Below, piece by piece: positions 21,039 through 29,506 of a stretch of 64,000 bases of DNA. This DNA comes from Mycolicibacterium alvei (GTDB taxonomy: Bacteria > Actinomycetota > Actinomycetes > Mycobacteriales > Mycobacteriaceae). The position numbers were made by a program, and so were the translations under genes. The DNA is taken from the NCBI RefSeq assembly GCF_010727325.1, contig NZ_AP022565.1, positions 4,588,001-4,652,000 on the forward strand, read 5' to 3'. The notes under the pieces are model-generated. The model saw only the letters and a program-made list of their open reading frames with translations. It was not told the origin of the DNA and did not search any database. The first letter of the stretch is position 1. Each line of letters opens with the position of its first letter.

Positions 21039-22039
21039 GCAGTCGACGAGGACGACACCAGCAGGTTCTTCATCGCCCTCTTCTCGGCGACCTTGCGCTC
21101 GCGCTCCAGGCGGCGTTCCTTGGCCACCTCGAACTTGTCGCAGGCATCCTCGAGCTCTTCGATGATGCGGCCGAGGTCGTCGCGCAGTCGCGCACCCTCG
21201 CCGGTGAAGTCCTCGCGCTCGAAGATGCGCCACTTGCGCAGCACAGGCATGACCACGTCGTCCAGGTGGATGCGCGGGTCGTACACGCCGCCGACGGCGA
21301 TGATGACGGCCTTGCGGCGGAAGTCGGGAACCGTATAACCGGGCATCTTGAAGTTGTCCAGCACGCGGTGCAGCGAGGCCATGCCCTGGTTGGGGGAGAT
21401 GTCCAGGCCGGCCGCCGAGACGTCCCGGTAGAAGATCATGTGCAGGTTCTCGTCCGCGGAGATGCGCTGCAGCAGCTGATCGGCGATCGGGTCGTCGCAG
21501 GCCTTACCCGTGTTGCGGTGGCTGACGCGGGTCGCGAGTTCCTGGAACGACACGTACATCACCGAGTCGAACAGGCTCTCGGCGAACAGGTCGCCCTGCT
21601 GGTTCTGACCGGGGGAGAAGCCGCGGGTGACCTGCTCGACGCGCAGTTCCTCCAGCTCGATGGGGTCGACGGCGCGGGTCACCACGAGGTAGTCGCGCAG
21701 GGCGATGCCGTGGCGGTTCTCCTCGGCGGTCCAGCGGTTGACCCAGTTACCCCAGGCGCCGTCCATGCCCATGTTCATGGCGATCTCGCGGTGATACGAG
21801 GGCAGGTTGTCCTCGGTGAGCAGGTTCTGCACCATCGCGGTCTTGGCGACCTCGGATAGCTTGGACTGCCCGGGCTCCCAGTCCTGGCCGCCGAGCGCGT
21901 AGTAGTTCTTGCCGTCGGACCACGGGATGAAGTCGTGGGGATTCCAGTCCTTACGCATCCGCATGTGGCGGTTGATGCTGGTTTCGACGACAGGCTCGAG
22001 TTCATGCAGGAGCTGCAGGTCGGTGTATTCCTGCGTCAT
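21035..22039 (-). CDS. desA1: acyl-ACP desaturase DesA1
   Basis: A soluble di-iron desaturase of 334 residues needed for mycolic-acid synthesis in mycobacteria. The two iron-binding E-x-x-H motifs are seen in AEENRHGIALRDY and SADENLHMIFYRDV. The start ATG 22039 follows GAGGAGGGTGGAGCAC, a strong ribosome site, and gives MTQEYTDLQLLHELEP as in relatives; the frame extends further upstream without homology. Upstream DNA is AT-rich for this genome, which fits a strong promoter. Confidence 0.95.
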   Translation of the reverse strand: MTQEYTDLQLLHELEPVVETSINRHMRMRKDWNPHDFIPWSDGKNYYALGGQDWEPGQSKLSEVAKTAMVQNLLTEDNLPSYHREIAMNMGMDGAWGNWVNRWTAEENRHGIALRDYLVVTRAVDPIELEELRVEQVTRGFSPGQNQQGDLFAESLFDSVMYVSFQELATRVSHRNTGKACDDPIADQLLQRISADENLHMIFYRDVSAAGLDISPNQGMASLHRVLDNFKMPGYTVPDFRRKAVIIAVGGVYDPRIHLDDVVMPVLRKWRIFEREDFTGEGARLRDDLGRIIEELEDACDKFEVAKERRLERERKVAEKRAMKNLLVSSSSTA

Positions 22040-22229
22040 GTGCTCCACCCTCCTCGCGTCCCGTGGACGCTCAGTTATCTGTACCTGTTGGTTGCAGTCA
22101 ATATATCTGTGTACCTCGGTGACATCAAGTTCCGTCGCATGTGTCACACGAGTCCTGCACCGCTTGCGGTGCGACGCTAGACTTCGCCGGAATACCTGTC
22201 GGATACCCACGCTCGGAGGTTGGGCACAC

Positions 22230-22682
22230 GTGAAAAAGCTTGTCATCGGTGCCGGAACCGCGGTTGCCGCCGGCGCGGCCGTAACCGTGGTGTTCGGTGC
22301 GGGCGTTGCCGCTGCCGCCCCTGACGTGGTGGGTTGGACCTACTCGGACGCCTCGAGTGCGATCTCGAACAGCGGTTCCAGTGCCAAGGTCGCGGTCACC
22401 GTGGGCAGCAAGCTGTCCCAGGATGAGTGCATCGTCACCAATGCGTGGGACGCCCCGTTCGTGCGGGACGGCAATCACGCCTCCGGCGAGGTCATGGTCG
22501 CCCTGAACTGCGAGGGCGGCCACGCCACCGCCAACCACCCCGGCGCCTCGGTCGCGAGCCCGGCCGGCCGTCAGGACAAGGCCGCTGAGGACCTGGAGGC
22601 TGCGAAGCAGGCGTACGCCGAGCAGCAGGCCCAGCTCGCCGAGCAGTCTGAGCTCACCGAGGTCAGCACCCCTGACGAATAG
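22230..22682 (+). CDS. secreted PASTA-like protein, copy 1
   Basis: A 150-residue exported protein: signal peptide with cleavage near GVAAAA, then APDVVGWTYSDASSAISNSG, which resembles the start of a PASTA domain (PDVVG...A...L). Two cysteines (DECIVTNAW and LNCEGGHAT) may pair. The tail is charged and helical (EDLEAAKQAYAEQQAQ) and ends STPDE. GTG 22230 has GGAGG ten bases upstream. It is a tandem paralogue of the next gene. Ligand unknown. Confidence 0.75.
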   Translation: MKKLVIGAGTAVAAGAAVTVVFGAGVAAAAPDVVGWTYSDASSAISNSGSSAKVAVTVGSKLSQDECIVTNAWDAPFVRDGNHASGEVMVALNCEGGHATANHPGASVASPAGRQDKAAEDLEAAKQAYAEQQAQLAEQSELTEVSTPDE

Positions 22683-22854
22683 GGCGTTTGTCCTGGTCAT
22701 GAGGCCTGGCGCCGACTAAAATCCGGGTCAGCTCCCAAAGAGTGTTTTGCCGTGACACCGGGTCACGGTCCGCGGGGTTGCTCACATGCACGGCCGAGAG
22801 CGCCGTTGCCCCACCTCTCCGGGAGAGATCGCCGGACGGGGAAGGTCGGGCCGA

Positions 22855-23295
22855 ATGAAGATCGCGATCGGGTTCGGAAGCGTTATCGGTATGTCCGCGG
22901 CGGGTTTTGCGTTGGCCGTGATGGGTGCCGGGGCGGCCCATGCGGCTCCGGACGTCGTGGGGCAGACATACAGCGACGCGGCCAGCGCCATCGAGGGCGG
23001 TGGCGGCACGGTGCATGTTGCTGTGAGCGTCGGCAGCCGATTACCGCGGGACGAGTGCATCGTCACCAACGCCTGGACCGTGCGCCAGTTGGTGCCGCAG
23101 AGGTCTGACACCTACTTCGAATACACCGAAGATGTGACGCAGGTGGCGCTCAACTGCGACGGTGATCACGCTACCGAGACCCACCCCGGTGCGTCGATCG
23201 CCAGCCCGGCTGGGCGTGAGGCCAAGGCCGCCGAAGACGAGGCCGCCGCTGCCGAGCAGCAGCCGATCGCCGAGGCCAGTACCCCCGACGAGTAG
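22855..23295 (+). CDS. secreted PASTA-like protein, copy 2
   Basis: A 146-residue paralogue of the preceding gene, sharing the order signal peptide, APDVVGQTYSDAASAI, VGSRLPRDECIVTNAW, LNCDGDHAT, HPGASIASPAGR and the terminal STPDE. It carries an extra loop between the two cysteines (RQLVPQRSDTYFEYTEDV). ATG 22855 is preceded by GGGGAAGG. About 170 bases separate the copies, so the second may have its own promoter. Confidence 0.75.
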   Translation: MKIAIGFGSVIGMSAAGFALAVMGAGAAHAAPDVVGQTYSDAASAIEGGGGTVHVAVSVGSRLPRDECIVTNAWTVRQLVPQRSDTYFEYTEDVTQVALNCDGDHATETHPGASIASPAGREAKAAEDEAAAAEQQPIAEASTPDE

Positions 23296-23306
23296 CAGGG
23301 GTCCGC

Positions 23307-23891
23307 TCAGAAACTGCCGGCCCGCCCGAGCAGCATGTCCACGCAGTAGTCGATGAACTGTTCACGGCTGGCCGGCAGCCTGTCGTCGAGATAGGCACTG
23401 AACAGTGCCGTCAACGCGCCGATCAGACCGGTGGCGACCATCGTCTGGCGCACCGGGTCCGCGATGCGGGTCAGTTTGCGCTGCAGCAGACCGATGAAGT
23501 TGGGCATCCACTCCGCACCCGAACGGGTCAACACGGGTTCGGATTCGGGGGCGAGCAGCAGCACCCGGCCGCGGGTCGGATCGTCCACCATCAGTGCGAC
23601 GAATTGTTCGACCGCATCGCGGGGGGTGGCGGCCGTGGTCAGGGTGGACATCGCCCGGGCGCAGACGTCGTCGTAGACGGCCCGGACGAACGTGTCACGG
23701 TCGGTGAAACTCTCGTAGAAGTACCGTTCGGTGAGTTCGGCCGCACGGCAGACTGCGCGGACCGTCAAGGCCGGGCCCTCGGCTCTGCCCAGCAGGCTGA
23801 CCCCTGCTGCGACCAGTTCGTCGCGACGACGAGCCGCGCGTTCCTGCAGTGGAACGCCCGACCACCGACCGCGTCGTTGACCGGATGGCAC
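23307..23891 (-). CDS. TetR-family regulator
   Basis: A 194-residue protein with an N-terminal TetR helix-turn-helix (LTVRAVCRAAELTERYFYESFTDRDTF) and a C-terminal all-helical ligand domain. GTG 23891 is chosen because AGGAG lies six bases before it. It is divergent from the MpaB-type gene across 79 bases that contain an imperfect palindrome TGAC-N10-GTCA at 23911-23928, a plausible operator. It probably controls that neighbour and itself. Confidence 0.85.
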   Translation of the reverse strand: MPSGQRRGRWSGVPLQERAARRRDELVAAGVSLLGRAEGPALTVRAVCRAAELTERYFYESFTDRDTFVRAVYDDVCARAMSTLTTAATPRDAVEQFVALMVDDPTRGRVLLLAPESEPVLTRSGAEWMPNFIGLLQRKLTRIADPVRQTMVATGLIGALTALFSAYLDDRLPASREQFIDYCVDMLLGRAGSF

Positions 23892-23970
23892 ATCTACTCC
23901 TAAGCTTTGATGACAACGTGTGTAGTCACAATTGAAACTGACCATCGTCCTGCCGGCAGAAAGTGCACCT

Positions 23971-24981
23971 GTGACACAAGATACTTCTGAGACATGCCCG
24001 GTGACCAGCGGTTCCGATGCAGTGGCAGCGGGTTGCCCCGCCGCGCCGGGTGGGTACGAGGCACCGCCGATACCCCTTGGGCCGGATTCGCTGACGTGGA
24101 AGTACTTCGGTGACTGGCGCGGCATGCTGCAGGGGCCGTGGGCCGGCTCGATGCAGAACATGCACCCGCAACTCGGTGCGGCCGTCGAGGAGCACTCGAT
24201 CTTTTTTCAGGAGCGGTGGCCCCGCTTGTTGCGCTCGTTGTACCCGATCGGCGGCGTCGTGTTCGACGGCGATCGGGCGCCGCAGACCGGTGCCGAGGTT
24301 CGCGACTACCACGTCGACATCAAGGGGATCGACGCTCTGGGGCGCCGCTATCACGCGTTGAATCCCGACGTCTTCTACTGGGCGCATTCGACGTTCTTCG
24401 TCGGCACGATCATCGTGGCCGACCGGCTCGCGGGCGGGATCTCCGAAGCCGAAAAGCGGCAGCTGTTCGAGGAGCACAAGCAGTGGTACTCGATGTACGG
24501 GATGAGCATGCGCCCCGTGCCGGAAACCTGGGAAGACTTCCAGGTCTACTGGGATCACATGTGCCGCAACGTGTTGGAGAACAACAAGGCAACCCGTGAC
24601 GTGTTGGATCTGTCCGAGCTGCCCAAGCCGCCGTTCGCGTCGAAGATGCCCGACTGGATATGGGCGCTGCAGCGCAAGTATGTCTTGCACCCGTTGTTCA
24701 TCTGGTTCACCGTCGGCCTCTACGACCCGGCGGTGCGCGAGCTGATGGGCTATACGTGGTCGGAGCGCGACGAGAAGGTACATCGTCTGTCGGGCAAGGC
24801 GATTGGCAAGGTGTTCGCGTTGGTGCCCCGTCGCCGTCGCATGCATCCGCGGGGACGCAGCGCGTGGGACCGCGCCACCGGCCGTATCCCGGCGGACGCA
24901 CCGCTGGTGCACACGCCGGCCCGTAACCTGCCGCCAATCGGTCACCGCGACAACGGGATGCATTACTGCCCGAAGGTTTAG
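23971..24981 (+). CDS. MpaB-type oxygenase (DUF2236)
   Basis: A 336-residue protein of the DUF2236/MpaB family, relatives of the haem-dependent rubber oxygenase Lcp. Visible features are HALNPDVFYWAHSTFFVG, EDFQVYWDHMCRNVLENN and LSERDEKVH-like segments rich in His, Arg and Trp. The substrate is unknown. GTG 23971 is preferred to a TTG 13 codons earlier. It pairs with the divergent TetR gene as in Rv0825c-Rv0826. Confidence 0.82.
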   Translation: MTQDTSETCPVTSGSDAVAAGCPAAPGGYEAPPIPLGPDSLTWKYFGDWRGMLQGPWAGSMQNMHPQLGAAVEEHSIFFQERWPRLLRSLYPIGGVVFDGDRAPQTGAEVRDYHVDIKGIDALGRRYHALNPDVFYWAHSTFFVGTIIVADRLAGGISEAEKRQLFEEHKQWYSMYGMSMRPVPETWEDFQVYWDHMCRNVLENNKATRDVLDLSELPKPPFASKMPDWIWALQRKYVLHPLFIWFTVGLYDPAVRELMGYTWSERDEKVHRLSGKAIGKVFALVPRRRRMHPRGRSAWDRATGRIPADAPLVHTPARNLPPIGHRDNGMHYCPKV

Positions 24982-25022
24982 CGCATCAGCGCCCTGCCCG
25001 TCGGCGTTACCGCCCGACGGCG

Positions 25023-25379
25023 TTACCGCCCGACGAGCGGGGCGTTCTGCGGGCAGTAGACCTTGACCGCACCCCGGACCAGGTTCGCGGCCTGGCCCTT
25101 GCTGATGCCGGCCTTCGTCTGCAGTTGGCCGATGATTCCCCGCACCGTGCGCGCGGGCTCGATCCTGCCCTTGGTGAGTGCATCGCAGACCCCGCGCCCG
25201 ACCTGGCCGGCCTCATCGGCCGAGTTGGTCGGGATTTTCAGGTCCGTGACGATGGTGAAGAACTGGTCGTCCTGGGCGTCCGCATGGGCCGGTGCGACCC
25301 CGAACGCCGCACTCGCCGCCAATGCTGCCGCGCCGACCGCGGTGGCCATGGCTCGAGTGCTCAGGCGCCGGGGGAACAT
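25023..25379 (-). CDS. DUF732 secreted protein
   Basis: A 118-residue exported protein with a signal peptide ending around APAHA and a mature DUF732 domain: QDDQFFTIVTDLKIPT near its start, GVCDAL and VKVYCPQ carrying the two conserved cysteines. DUF732 proteins are abundant small secreted mycobacterial proteins of unknown function. It converges with the MpaB-type gene and is divergent from glbN. Confidence 0.82.
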   Translation of the reverse strand: MFPRRLSTRAMATAVGAAALAASAAFGVAPAHADAQDDQFFTIVTDLKIPTNSADEAGQVGRGVCDALTKGRIEPARTVRGIIGQLQTKAGISKGQAANLVRGAVKVYCPQNAPLVGR

Positions 25380-25577
25380 GCTGCTGACTCCTTCATGCTG
25401 TCGATCCCGAACGTGAAGACGATCACGGGATTCTTCGACAATCTAGCGATCTTCTTCACGTTGGGCCCATCCGACCCTCGTGCACCACGATAAACGAGTG
25501 TGGCCTGTGAGGCGGCCGTAGCGGATCGGCTACGCGATCGAAATTCGGTGGCAACCACCTCGGGCGAGGCTGACGCC

Positions 25578-25943
25578 ATGACGACCATCTATGACCAGAT
25601 CGGCGGGGCCGAGGCACTCGAGACCGTCGTTGAGGACTTCTATCGGCGGGTACTGGCCGACGACGAACTGGCCGGCTTCTTCACCGGCGCCAACATGGCC
25701 CGGCTCAAGGGCAAGCAGGTCGAGTTCTTCGCCGCGGCATTGGGCGGGCCGGTGCAGTACACCGGTGCCCCGATGCGCCAGGTCCATCAGGGCCGGGGCA
25801 TCGCCGTGCATCACTTCAACCTGGTGGCCGGCCACCTGTCGGACAGCCTGGCCAAAGCCGGGGTGCCGGAGTCGATCGTCGGACAGATCATCGCCGCGAT
25901 CGCTCCGCTAGCCGACGAGATCGCGACCGCGCGCAGCGCGTGA
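25578..25943 (+). CDS. glbN: group I truncated haemoglobin (trHbN type)
   Basis: A 121-residue 2/2 globin that in mycobacteria oxidises nitric oxide to nitrate. Helix B carries [18 protein letters not shown] with the distal Tyr, and [34 protein letters not shown] with the proximal-helix histidine are near identical to M. tuberculosis GlbN. It lacks the basic pre-A extension of that protein, starting directly at [10 protein letters not shown]. It is followed by a terminator and the attL site of the integrated element. Confidence 0.93.
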   Translation: MTTIYDQIGGAEALETVVEDFYRRVLADDELAGFFTGANMARLKGKQVEFFAAALGGPVQYTGAPMRQVHQGRGIAVHHFNLVAGHLSDSLAKAGVPESIVGQIIAAIAPLADEIATARSA

Positions 25944-25978
25944 ACGGCCGGAGCGCGCAGCGCGTGAACCGCACCGAT

Positions 25979-26000
25979 ACCCGCCTCGCGGCGGGTGTTT
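25979..26000 (+). terminator. glbN terminator
   Basis: ACCCGCC-TCGC-GGCGGGT (25979-25996) followed by GTTTGG is a compact GC-rich hairpin directly after glbN and before the left attachment site. Confidence 0.7.
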
Positions 26001-26039
26001 GGTGCCCCCAGTAGGGCTCGAACCTACGACCTGCGGATT
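26000..26039 (-). repeat. left attachment site, tRNA-Lys 3'-half copy
   Basis: Aligned with 36778-36817 this stretch shares GGTGCCCCCA, AGGGCTCGAACCT and GACCTGCGGATT exactly. The only differences are two paired dinucleotides in the T-stem, which keep it base-paired. Beyond GGATT the two copies diverge. Confidence 0.75.
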
Positions 26040-26281
26040 TATGGTCCGCAGGTCCCGCAAAGTCCTGTTGATTGCCAAAAACACCGCTCTACCAGGCAAT
26101 GAGATACCCGTGGCGTCTCAGCAATTCGCGTCGGTTTCCTACAGTTTCCGGTCATATGCGATGAATAAGCGGGTGGGCGGTCCGGCGCAGGTCGACACTC
26201 CTGCCAGTACCCAGGCCGTCGTGGTGTCGCCTTGCCCCGCACAAGGAGGGAAATCGGGGGTTTGACGCCGGACCGCCTGGT

Positions 26282-26581
26282 CTACATGGCCTTGACGCGG
26301 TAGCGGTCCAGGACGATGCGCTCGGCCAGGGTCCAGCCGAACGACGAGGTCAGGCTGAACTGATACTCGACATCGTCGACCCGCTTGGACTGCAGGCCGG
26401 TGCCGTTGGCCGCCAACCGAGCTGATGCGGTGGCGATGACGGCGGCGATCTCCGTGTTGGGTTCGGCGCCGGTGAATCCGCGGCCGCGGGTGTATGCCTT
26501 GGCCATCGTGGTGACGATCGGGACGACCGTGGCCACCTCCCCGGCTTGCAGGGAGGTGACCGTGGTCGGATCGACGGGCAC
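26282..26581 (-). CDS. head-tail connector-like protein (gp6-type)
   Basis: A 99-residue protein downstream of the major capsid gene, the usual place of the first head-tail adaptor. The helical pattern TEIAAVIATASARLAANGTGLQ followed by VEYQFSLTSSFGWTLAERIVL resembles gp6/gp15-like connectors. GTG 26581 lies three bases from the capsid stop. It is the last gene of the element before attL. The assignment rests on position and pattern. Confidence 0.5.
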   Translation of the reverse strand: MPVDPTTVTSLQAGEVATVVPIVTTMAKAYTRGRGFTGAEPNTEIAAVIATASARLAANGTGLQSKRVDDVEYQFSLTSSFGWTLAERIVLDRYRVKAM

Positions 26582-26583
26582 CC

Positions 26584-27447
26584 TTATGCCTCGGTGAGCA
26601 GGGTGACGGCCTTGGCTTGCAGCAGGGCGGTATCCCAGCGGGACACGACGCGGATGCCGATACTGTCGAAGTCGCCCCAGGTCTGGTCGAGGATCTTCAC
26701 CTCGGCGTTGACGTCACGCGCCACGACCACCTTGGACATGTCGACTAGGCCGACGCGGGCCTTGGTCGGCGTGCCGGCGGTGTTGGGGATGTTGTCGGTG
26801 AGGATCACCGGCAGGCCCAGAATCCTCAGCTCGGTGCCGTTCTGGATGGTGTTGGGGTCGAACAGATACCGGGCGTCGGAGGTGCCGACCTTGAGCTTGC
26901 GCAAGGCCGCGAACGATGCGCTGGTCATCACCCAGTGGCTCGGGGTGACCTTGTTGCCTTGGGCCACGGCGAGGCCGTCGATCAGGGAATCGGGGTCGGT
27001 GAGGTCCAGGACGCCGGTGGCAATGCCGGTCTGACGCAGGATGCCCTTGATGGTGTTGGTCGTACCGGCGCCGTCCCACAGTGCCGCGTCCAAGGCGTTG
27101 GCCACGTCGGTGACCAGGCGGGTCCGTAGTACCGCTTCGAGGCCCACGACGCTGGTACGGATCAGCTCGTTGGACAGCTTCACCAGGACCTTGAGGCCCT
27201 TCATGGTGGAGGGCAACAGGGTGACCTCGTCGAAAGCAACGTCGCCGTCGCTGATCTGGGCGCCCTCGGCGACGAATCCGGCGGTGACGCCGTTGACGAT
27301 GCGCGGTACCCGGACGGGGCTGGAGCTGTCGAGGACGACGGGGCCGGCCGCGAGGAAGGTGCTGGCCTGTTCGAGCGGCTGAACGAGCAGGTTGGAGACC
27401 TGCGACTGGATGAGGGTGGAATTACCCGAGGTGACTTCGATTGCCAC
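26584..27447 (-). CDS. HK97-fold major capsid protein
   Basis: A 287-residue phage capsid protein. Conserved features are VPRIVNGVTAGFVAEGAQI, LPSTMKGLKVLVKLSNELI (E-loop/P-domain region), WVMTSASFAALRKLK and LGLPVILTDNIPN. It begins directly with MAIEVTSGN and lacks the N-terminal delta domain and any adjacent protease, so a separate scaffold is expected and is found next to it. AGGAG lies six bases before GTG 27447. Confidence 0.88.
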   Translation of the reverse strand: MAIEVTSGNSTLIQSQVSNLLVQPLEQASTFLAAGPVVLDSSSPVRVPRIVNGVTAGFVAEGAQISDGDVAFDEVTLLPSTMKGLKVLVKLSNELIRTSVVGLEAVLRTRLVTDVANALDAALWDGAGTTNTIKGILRQTGIATGVLDLTDPDSLIDGLAVAQGNKVTPSHWVMTSASFAALRKLKVGTSDARYLFDPNTIQNGTELRILGLPVILTDNIPNTAGTPTKARVGLVDMSKVVVARDVNAEVKILDQTWGDFDSIGIRVVSRWDTALLQAKAVTLLTEA

Positions 27448-27549
27448 GATTGACTCCTAGAGACGTGTTGATCCGGTTGGGGTATCGACACGTCGCCAGG
27501 ACGTCAGTCGTGTGGGCACCAGGCCCGTACAGGGTTGAGTGTAGCGCGC

Positions 27550-28023
27550 TCAGGTTCGTTCTTTGAGCATCCCGAGTAGCGAGAACGATCCGGTGGCCGG
27601 ACCACGCTGGCCCTGACCGATGTCACCGGATGGCCGGCGAGTGGCCAGATGCGGCTTGGTTTCGAGCAATTCGTTGATAGCGACTGACAGCTTGTCAGTG
27701 TCTTCGAGGTGCTCGGCGTCGAACGGCAGGTCGGTCGGATCGGCGAGTTTGCCTGTGGCCCGGACCAGTTCAGTGTGCAGCCGGTTTGCGAGGGAGTCGG
27801 CCTCACTCGCACGCTGGCGGTACTTGCCGTTCTCGGTGCGCAGCTTCTCGACATACTCACGCGGGAACGTCTCGGGATCTTGCTCGGATTCCAGATCCGA
27901 CCCTTCAGGGGTCACATCCGAAATGTCACCCCCATCAGGGGTGTCGATCTGGGCTACACCCTCGGTGTCGCTACTGCCGACATCAGGTCCGGCGGTATCC
28001 GCCTCGGTGTTCTGTTCGGTCAT
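27550..28023 (-). CDS. capsid scaffold-like protein
   Basis: A 157-residue, very acidic protein: the first half is disordered (DGGDISDVTPEGSDLESEQD), then a predicted coiled coil (REYVEKLRTENGKYRQRASE). This composition and its place between portal and capsid genes are typical of scaffolds. A strong ribosome site (AGGAAGG) precedes the ATG, which overlaps the stop of the small gene upstream. A 102-base gap then separates it from the capsid gene. Confidence 0.75.
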   Translation of the reverse strand: MTEQNTEADTAGPDVGSSDTEGVAQIDTPDGGDISDVTPEGSDLESEQDPETFPREYVEKLRTENGKYRQRASEADSLANRLHTELVRATGKLADPTDLPFDAEHLEDTDKLSVAINELLETKPHLATRRPSGDIGQGQRGPATGSFSLLGMLKERT

Positions 28024-28205
28024 GGTGCTGCCTTCCTGTTGGTGGTTCTAATCTCGTCGACAGCGTCAACGAGCTTGTCGGCCAGCTCGATTGCTTCGGC
28101 CTCGGTGAACATGTAGGTCAATGCGCCGGTGCGCATCCGGACCGGCCGCGCGGTGTCGGCCATGACGACGATCTTGGGTTCGACTTCCTTGGCGGCGATG
28201 CGCAT
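28020..28205 (-). CDS. small protein of unknown function in the head module
   Basis: A 61-residue protein (MRIAAKEVEPKIVVMADTAR onward) with a C-terminal amphipathic helix EAIELADKLVDAVDEIRTTN. The ATG overlaps the portal stop (TGATG) and its stop overlaps the scaffold start (ATGA), so it is part of one translation-coupled head module. No family recognised. Confidence 0.65.
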   Translation of the reverse strand: MRIAAKEVEPKIVVMADTARPVRMRTGALTYMFTEAEAIELADKLVDAVDEIRTTNRKAAP

Positions 28206-29506
28206 CACGCCACCACTGGCATCGTGGTCGCGGTGATCTTGGCGATCTCGTCGTCGGAGTATCCGAGCTTGCCCAGCGCGTAGGACTGCGGGAGTAGGCC
28301 GGCCTGGTACAGCTTCACCACGGCGTCGGCCTCCTGCGCCACGCTGCGGGTTGCGGCGTCAGCCCAGTGCACTCGAATGTCGTCTATCTGGTTGGGGTCG
28401 CTGCCATCCCGTACGGCGATCATCAGGCGGGCCACCTGTTCCCAGGCCCGTCCGAATGTGGCCTGTCGGGCCTCGGCGCGAGCGGTCAGTGAGGCCTCGG
28501 CGGCGCGCAGTGCATCAGCAGATGCCGGGTTGTCGGTGAACACTCCGACGTAGTGCGCCGGCAGTGTGGACACGGCCATGATCTGACCGAGGATGACCCG
28601 CACGCTGGCCTCGTAGCCACCGAGGTCTGCGGATTGCAGTTGCCCGAACTTGGCGGCGTCACTCTCCGAGATCATCGCCCGGTGGCCCTCGGGGATCGGG
28701 TTCACCTCGGTCATCAGCGGCTGGCCGTCGTCATCGAGGACCGGATCACCGTTGTCATCGAGGACGGGTTCCTCGGTCAGTTCGATGCCCGTTGCCCAGC
28801 GGCGTGGCCGGCCAACATATTCCGAGGTGACCATCATGTCCGCAAGCGACTTGTTCAAAGCGTCCACGAGGGGTTTGAGGTCGTCTATCTCCGAGCCGCC
28901 CCAGTCGCCGATGATGCGGTCGGTGTTGCGCAGGTTGACCACAGGGACCACACCGAGCGGGTTGGGGAACTCGTCAATCTGCTTGAAGCCGTTGGCCACA
29001 GCACCCTGTTGCTCGGCGCGTAGCCGGACGATCTTGTCCCGCAGATACATCACGGCCTCGGTGGTTTTGAGGTTGGTGTCCTCCCACCGTTTGATCGCCG
29101 CATAGGTTTCCCGGCTGCCCGGATCACTCAGTACGGCAACCTGATTCGCAGACTCGACAGTGACCTGTGGGCGGCCGAGCGCGTCAGCCCACACGATCAC
29201 GTAGGAGTCTCCGAGCAGCAGGGCCTCGCGGTGCGCCACACCGGCCAGTTGATCGAGGTTGCACCGGATCCAGTCTGGCCAGATGCTGGGGTCTGAGAAT
29301 CCTGTGATGCGCAGCCGCTCAGCCAGCGCCGTGACGGCCAGCCGCGGGATATTGCTGGACATGATGCCGAACCTGTTGCCCAGCGCCACCTTGGCCTCCG
29401 GCGACAGGAACGCCAACGGTTGCTTGCCCTGGTAATACCGGTCCAGATCGGCGTACCGGGCCACCGGCTCATTGAGCCGTTGAAGAAGATCACCTAACAG
29501 GGTCAT
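28205..29506 (-). CDS. phage portal protein (SPP1 gp6-like)
   Basis: A 433-residue portal, the dodecameric ring through which DNA enters the capsid. The N-terminal part has LDRYYQGKQPLAFLSPE, LAVTALAERLRITGF, and LLLGDSYVIVWAD, and the C-terminal helical part has LPAHYVGVFTDNPASADALRAAEASL, the pattern of SPP1-type portals in actinobacteriophages. It overlaps the terminase gene by four bases. Length is a little short but all parts are present. Confidence 0.87.
   Translation of the reverse strand: MTLLGDLLQRLNEPVARYADLDRYYQGKQPLAFLSPEAKVALGNRFGIMSSNIPRLAVTALAERLRITGFSDPSIWPDWIRCNLDQLAGVAHREALLLGDSYVIVWADALGRPQVTVESANQVAVLSDPGSRETYAAIKRWEDTNLKTTEAVMYLRDKIVRLRAEQQGAVANGFKQIDEFPNPLGVVPVVNLRNTDRIIGDWGGSEIDDLKPLVDALNKSLADMMVTSEYVGRPRRWATGIELTEEPVLDDNGDPVLDDDGQPLMTEVNPIPEGHRAMISESDAAKFGQLQSADLGGYEASVRVILGQIMAVSTLPAHYVGVFTDNPASADALRAAEASLTARAEARQATFGRAWEQVARLMIAVRDGSDPNQIDDIRVHWADAATRSVAQEADAVVKLYQAGLLPQSYALGKLGYSDDEIAKITATTMPVVA

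Noticed and set aside
22083..22152. GTGACA/TGTCAC pair upstream of desA1 as a fatty-acid regulator site
   Set aside because: Arms of only six bases at 16-base spacing; I could not match it to a known desaturase-regulator motif.
26000..26110. A second, functional tRNA at attL
   Set aside because: The T-arm and an anticodon-like arm exist, but there is no acceptor 5' strand or proper D-arm, and position 33 is not U.
25999..26265. 88-codon frame starting MVPPVGLEPTTCGF
   Set aside because: This is the usual false ORF produced by reading across a tRNA 3' end, here the attL copy of tRNA-Lys.
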